Assembly (NCBI GenBank): GCA_031285465.1 | Contig: JAITWD010000155.1 | Span: 1 to 8,436, forward strand | Length of the DNA: 8,436 nt | Direction: 5' to 3' | Origin: Lachnospiraceae bacterium | Lineage (GTDB): Bacteria; Bacillota; Clostridia; Lachnospirales; Lachnospiraceae | In this document: piece after piece, positions 6,548-8,436 of the stretch | Numbering within the stretch: the stretch's first letter is position 1 | How the letters are laid out: the number at the start of each line of letters is the position of its first letter | The notes under the pieces: generated by a model | The model's database searches: none | The model's input: the letters and a program-made list of their open reading frames with translations, nothing else | What the model was told of the DNA's origin: nothing | Made by a program: the position numbers and the translations under genes

Positions 6548-7387
6548 ATGAATTTATTGGCTCTATTGGCACTGTTTAGTTTAGGCAACAATGGCGGTAA
6601 TGGTTGCGACTGTAACAATGGTGATAACGATAACGGTTGCAATAACAATGGCCGTAGAAACAATTCTAATTGTAGTAATGCCGGCAATAATGCCAGCCGC
6701 AATAACGGTAACTGCAACAATGACAATCGCAATAGCGTTAACTGCAACAATCTAAGTAACGCCAGCAATGCAATCAATAATATGAACAATAATTGTGGCT
6801 GTGAAGAGAAATTTCCGATGGGCACCAATCTGGATAATGACTGTGATGACTGCAGTTGTAATAATTATGCTGCCGATCCGGTAGTGAATCCTCAAATGGG
6901 AATGGGGAGCGAACCGCGACCGCAAAGAATGGGCAACCGAATGGATGATCGCATGGACAATCGGATGGATAACCGCATGAACCGGATGGATAATCGAATG
7001 AACCGTGATGACCGAGCGGACAATCGCATGGAAAACCGGATGAACCGGATGGAAAACCGCAAAGATACACCCTTCCAAAACGGTGGTACCTGTGGTTGTG
7101 AGAATACCGCGGTTGCGCAATCGTCAAACCAGGCGGTGGTCAGTGATGATCACATTGCCGACAATTATAATTCCAATAACAATAGTCTTAATAATAATTC
7201 TAATCACACTCCTCATAATGATTCCAAGGGTACGCCTAATAATTACAATAGTAATAATCCCAATTATAACAATGCCAGTAGCTACAGCACTAATAATTAT
7301 ATTCCGGGAAACTATAATAACAATGGCTACTATCGCAATACCAACCGCGGGATGAACCACATAATGAATAACTATAATGGTAAATGA
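6548..7387 (+). CDS. Asn-rich, Cys-containing low-complexity protein with Arg-Met repeat
   Basis: A 279-residue protein I cannot assign to a family. I choose ATG 6548 (AGGAG at 6534-6538, nine bases upstream) over ATG 6485, whose 21 extra codons overlap the leader repeats. Residues 1-12 are hydrophobic (MNLLALLALFSL), too short for a normal signal peptide or membrane span. Two Asn-rich tracts (about 14-83 and 193-279) flank a middle section; by hand count 82 of 279 residues are Asn. Thirteen Cys occur, many as CDC, CGC or CxxCxC (residues 20/22, 83/85, 99/102/104, 182/184) and all in the first two thirds. A repeat of RMDN, RMEN and RMN units covers 127-172. The C-terminal tract adds Tyr (NYN and similar). 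Such Asn/Cys/Tyr-rich composition recalls spore coat or exosporium proteins and prion-like assembly domains; a surface or spore role is inference. The Asn codons alternate AAT and AAC and Asn runs are interspersed, so this is a translated gene and not a simple DNA microsatellite. Confidence 0.8.
   Translation: MNLLALLALFSLGNNGGNGCDCNNGDNDNGCNNNGRRNNSNCSNAGNNASRNNGNCNNDNRNSVNCNNLSNASNAINNMNNNCGCEEKFPMGTNLDNDCDDCSCNNYAADPVVNPQMGMGSEPRPQRMGNRMDDRMDNRMDNRMNRMDNRMNRDDRADNRMENRMNRMENRKDTPFQNGGTCGCENTAVAQSSNQAVVSDDHIADNYNSNNNSLNNNSNHTPHNDSKGTPNNYNSNNPNYNNASSYSTNNYIPGNYNNNGYYRNTNRGMNHIMNNYNGK
6926..7063 (+). repeat. In-gene tandem repeat encoding RMDN/RMN units
   Basis: Twelve degenerate 9-12 base units encode RMDD, RMDN, RMEN or RMN, residues 127-172 of the Asn-rich protein. 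Synonymous changes (CGA, CGC, CGG, CGT for Arg; AAT, AAC for Asn) show the array is old and kept at protein level. Met recurs every three or four residues. Confidence 0.85.
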
Positions 7388-7441
7388 TCATCAAGCCAAG
7401 ATAATCAATGAACGCTGGACAATTATCGTTCCCCCTCGTTC

Positions 7442-7470
7442 TTGACTAAAACACATTCCGGTGATAAACT
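7442..7470 (+). promoter_or_regulatory. Sigma-A promoter of trpS
   Basis: TTGACT (7442-7447), exactly 17 bases, then TAAACT (7465-7470), with TG at 7462-7463 as an extended -10. The start point would be near 7477, giving a leader of about 90 bases. I see no T-box signature, Trp-codon leader peptide or terminator hairpin in that leader. The rest of the 7388-7566 gap holds only weak short hairpins; no clear terminator for the Asn-rich gene is visible. Confidence 0.7.
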
Positions 7471-7566
7471 AATTAACGTCGTAGAAATATCAAGAGTTAT
7501 CGCAGAACTATCATATAACTGCTAAAATATGAACTACTGAAATACGCGTAATTAGGGAGGATCATC

Positions 7567-8436
7567 ATGATTGATGGTAAAAAGATACTTTTCAGCGGAA
7601 TGCAGGCGACCGGCACCTTAACCTTAGGCAATTATTTGGGCGCTTTGAAGAATTGGGTTACCTTAAGTGAAGAATACGAATGCTTTTATTCGGTCGTTGA
7701 CCTCCATTCCATCACGGTCCGACAGGAACCGGCTGAACTTAGGCGACGGGCGATGAATCTGCTTACCCTCTATATTGCCGCCGGTCTCGATCCGGATAAA
7801 AATTGCCTTTACTTCCAGTCACATGTTCCGGCACATGCCGAACTGGCTTGGATTTTAAATTGCTATACTTATATGGGTGAACTTAACCGCATGACCCAGT
7901 TCAAAGATAAAGCGGCTAAACATACAGAGAATATCAATGCCGGTCTCTTTACCTATCCGGTGCTGATGGCGGCGGACATTCTACTGTTTCAGGCCGATGC
8001 GGTACCGGTGGGCAAGGATCAGCTTCAGCATCTGGAGATCACCCGGGATATCGCCCAGCGTTTTAATTCGGTCTATGGTGACGTTTTTACCATTCCGGAA
8101 CCCTATATCGGCAAAACCGGAGCCCGGATCATGAGTCTGCAGGAACCGACTAAAAAGATGTCTAAATCGGATGAAAACGTCAACGCCAGCATTTATTTAA
8201 TGGACGATGCCGACACCATTATCCGTAAATTTAAACGGGCGGTCACCGATAATGAGGGATGTGTCCATTATGATATCGAAAAGCAACCAGGCATCAGTAA
8301 TCTTATCGATATCTACTGTGGTTGTACCGGCCTGACGCCCCAAGAAACCGAACGGGAATTTGACGGCAAAGGTTACGGTGAATTCAAACCCGCCGTCGGC
8401 GAGGCGGTTGTTACCATGCTCCGTCCGGTTTGGGAA
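7567..8436 (+). CDS. trpS: Tryptophanyl-tRNA synthetase (3' truncated by window edge)
   Basis: A class Ic aminoacyl-tRNA synthetase that charges tRNA-Trp with tryptophan using ATP. The frame is open to the right edge: 290 residues of the usual 330-340, so about 40-50 C-terminal residues lie outside. ATG 7567 follows AGGGAGG (7554-7560) at six bases. The HIGH-type signature is TLGN at 19-22 (SGMQATGTLTLGNYLGAL), with Thr in place of the first His as in Bacillus TrpRS. Further hallmarks are DLHSIT (45-50), the ELAWILNCYTYMGELNRMTQ stretch (92-111), the AADILLFQADAVPVGKDQLQ block (135-154) followed by H155 and TRDIA (159-163), and the KMSKS loop at 197-201. All catalytic motifs are intact. It has its own promoter at 7442-7470. 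Confidence 0.98.
   Translation, partial: MIDGKKILFSGMQATGTLTLGNYLGALKNWVTLSEEYECFYSVVDLHSITVRQEPAELRRRAMNLLTLYIAAGLDPDKNCLYFQSHVPAHAELAWILNCYTYMGELNRMTQFKDKAAKHTENINAGLFTYPVLMAADILLFQADAVPVGKDQLQHLEITRDIAQRFNSVYGDVFTIPEPYIGKTGARIMSLQEPTKKMSKSDENVNASIYLMDDADTIIRKFKRAVTDNEGCVHYDIEKQPGISNLIDIYCGCTGLTPQETEREFDGKGYGEFKPAVGEAVVTMLRPVWE

Noticed and set aside
6526..6828. Leu-rich minus-strand reading frame opposite the Asn-rich gene
   Set aside because: Asn codons read in reverse give Leu/Ile-rich shadows; there is no separate ribosome binding site or promoter support.
6926..7063. CRISPR array
   Set aside because: Units are 9-12 bases, contiguous, in frame and degenerate, with no spacers and no cas genes.
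7388..7566. T-box riboswitch or trp attenuator before trpS
   Set aside because: No T-box consensus, Trp-codon leader peptide or terminator/antiterminator pair is visible, and the leader is only about 90 bases.

Overview
The window reads as chromosomal DNA from an anaerobic Bacillota bacterium, most likely class Clostridia. The grounds are a group-B-type [FeFe] hydrogenase, strong GGAGG-type ribosome binding sites, sigma-A-like promoters, and DUF1292, DUF5662 and degenerate GH13 proteins of a kind I associate with Lachnospiraceae and Oscillospiraceae relatives. The genus cannot be named from sequence reading alone. Gene density is high, and six of the eight genes lie on the plus strand in an unbroken direction apart from one short minus-strand gene. 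The 2999-3960 segment is visibly more AT-rich than its surroundings.

Layout: (1) 3-959, the 3' two-thirds of an [FeFe] hydrogenase cut by the window edge. (2) 968-1089, a long, nearly perfect inverted repeat that looks like a MITE-type intergenic element. (3) 1133-2998, a UvrD/Rep-family SF1A helicase lacking the usual C-terminal tail; its conserved N-terminus has no ATG/GTG/TTG start. (4) 3058-3420, a small zinc-ribbon protein with a Lys/Glu tail, with its own promoter, converging on (5) 3493-3861 (minus), an acidic DUF1292 protein with a clear promoter and terminator. (6) 3999-5888, a GH13/GlgX-like protein whose four catalytic regions are all degenerate, translationally coupled through a 4-base overlap to (7) 5885-6424, a DUF5662 protein. 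(8) 6548-7387, an Asn-rich, Cys-dotted protein with a central Arg-Met repeat, preceded by short repeats and a possible sporulation-type promoter. (9) 7567-8436, tryptophanyl-tRNA synthetase, cut by the right edge, with a good sigma-A promoter.

Most genes appear to be independent units. The only tight operon is the GH13-like gene with DUF5662. The strongest leads are the GH13 pseudoenzyme coupled to DUF5662, the Asn-rich protein with its Met-striped helix and repeat-laden leader, and the unorthodox start of the helicase. I found no CRISPR array, tRNA, rRNA, transposase or phage gene, and no convincing defence system.
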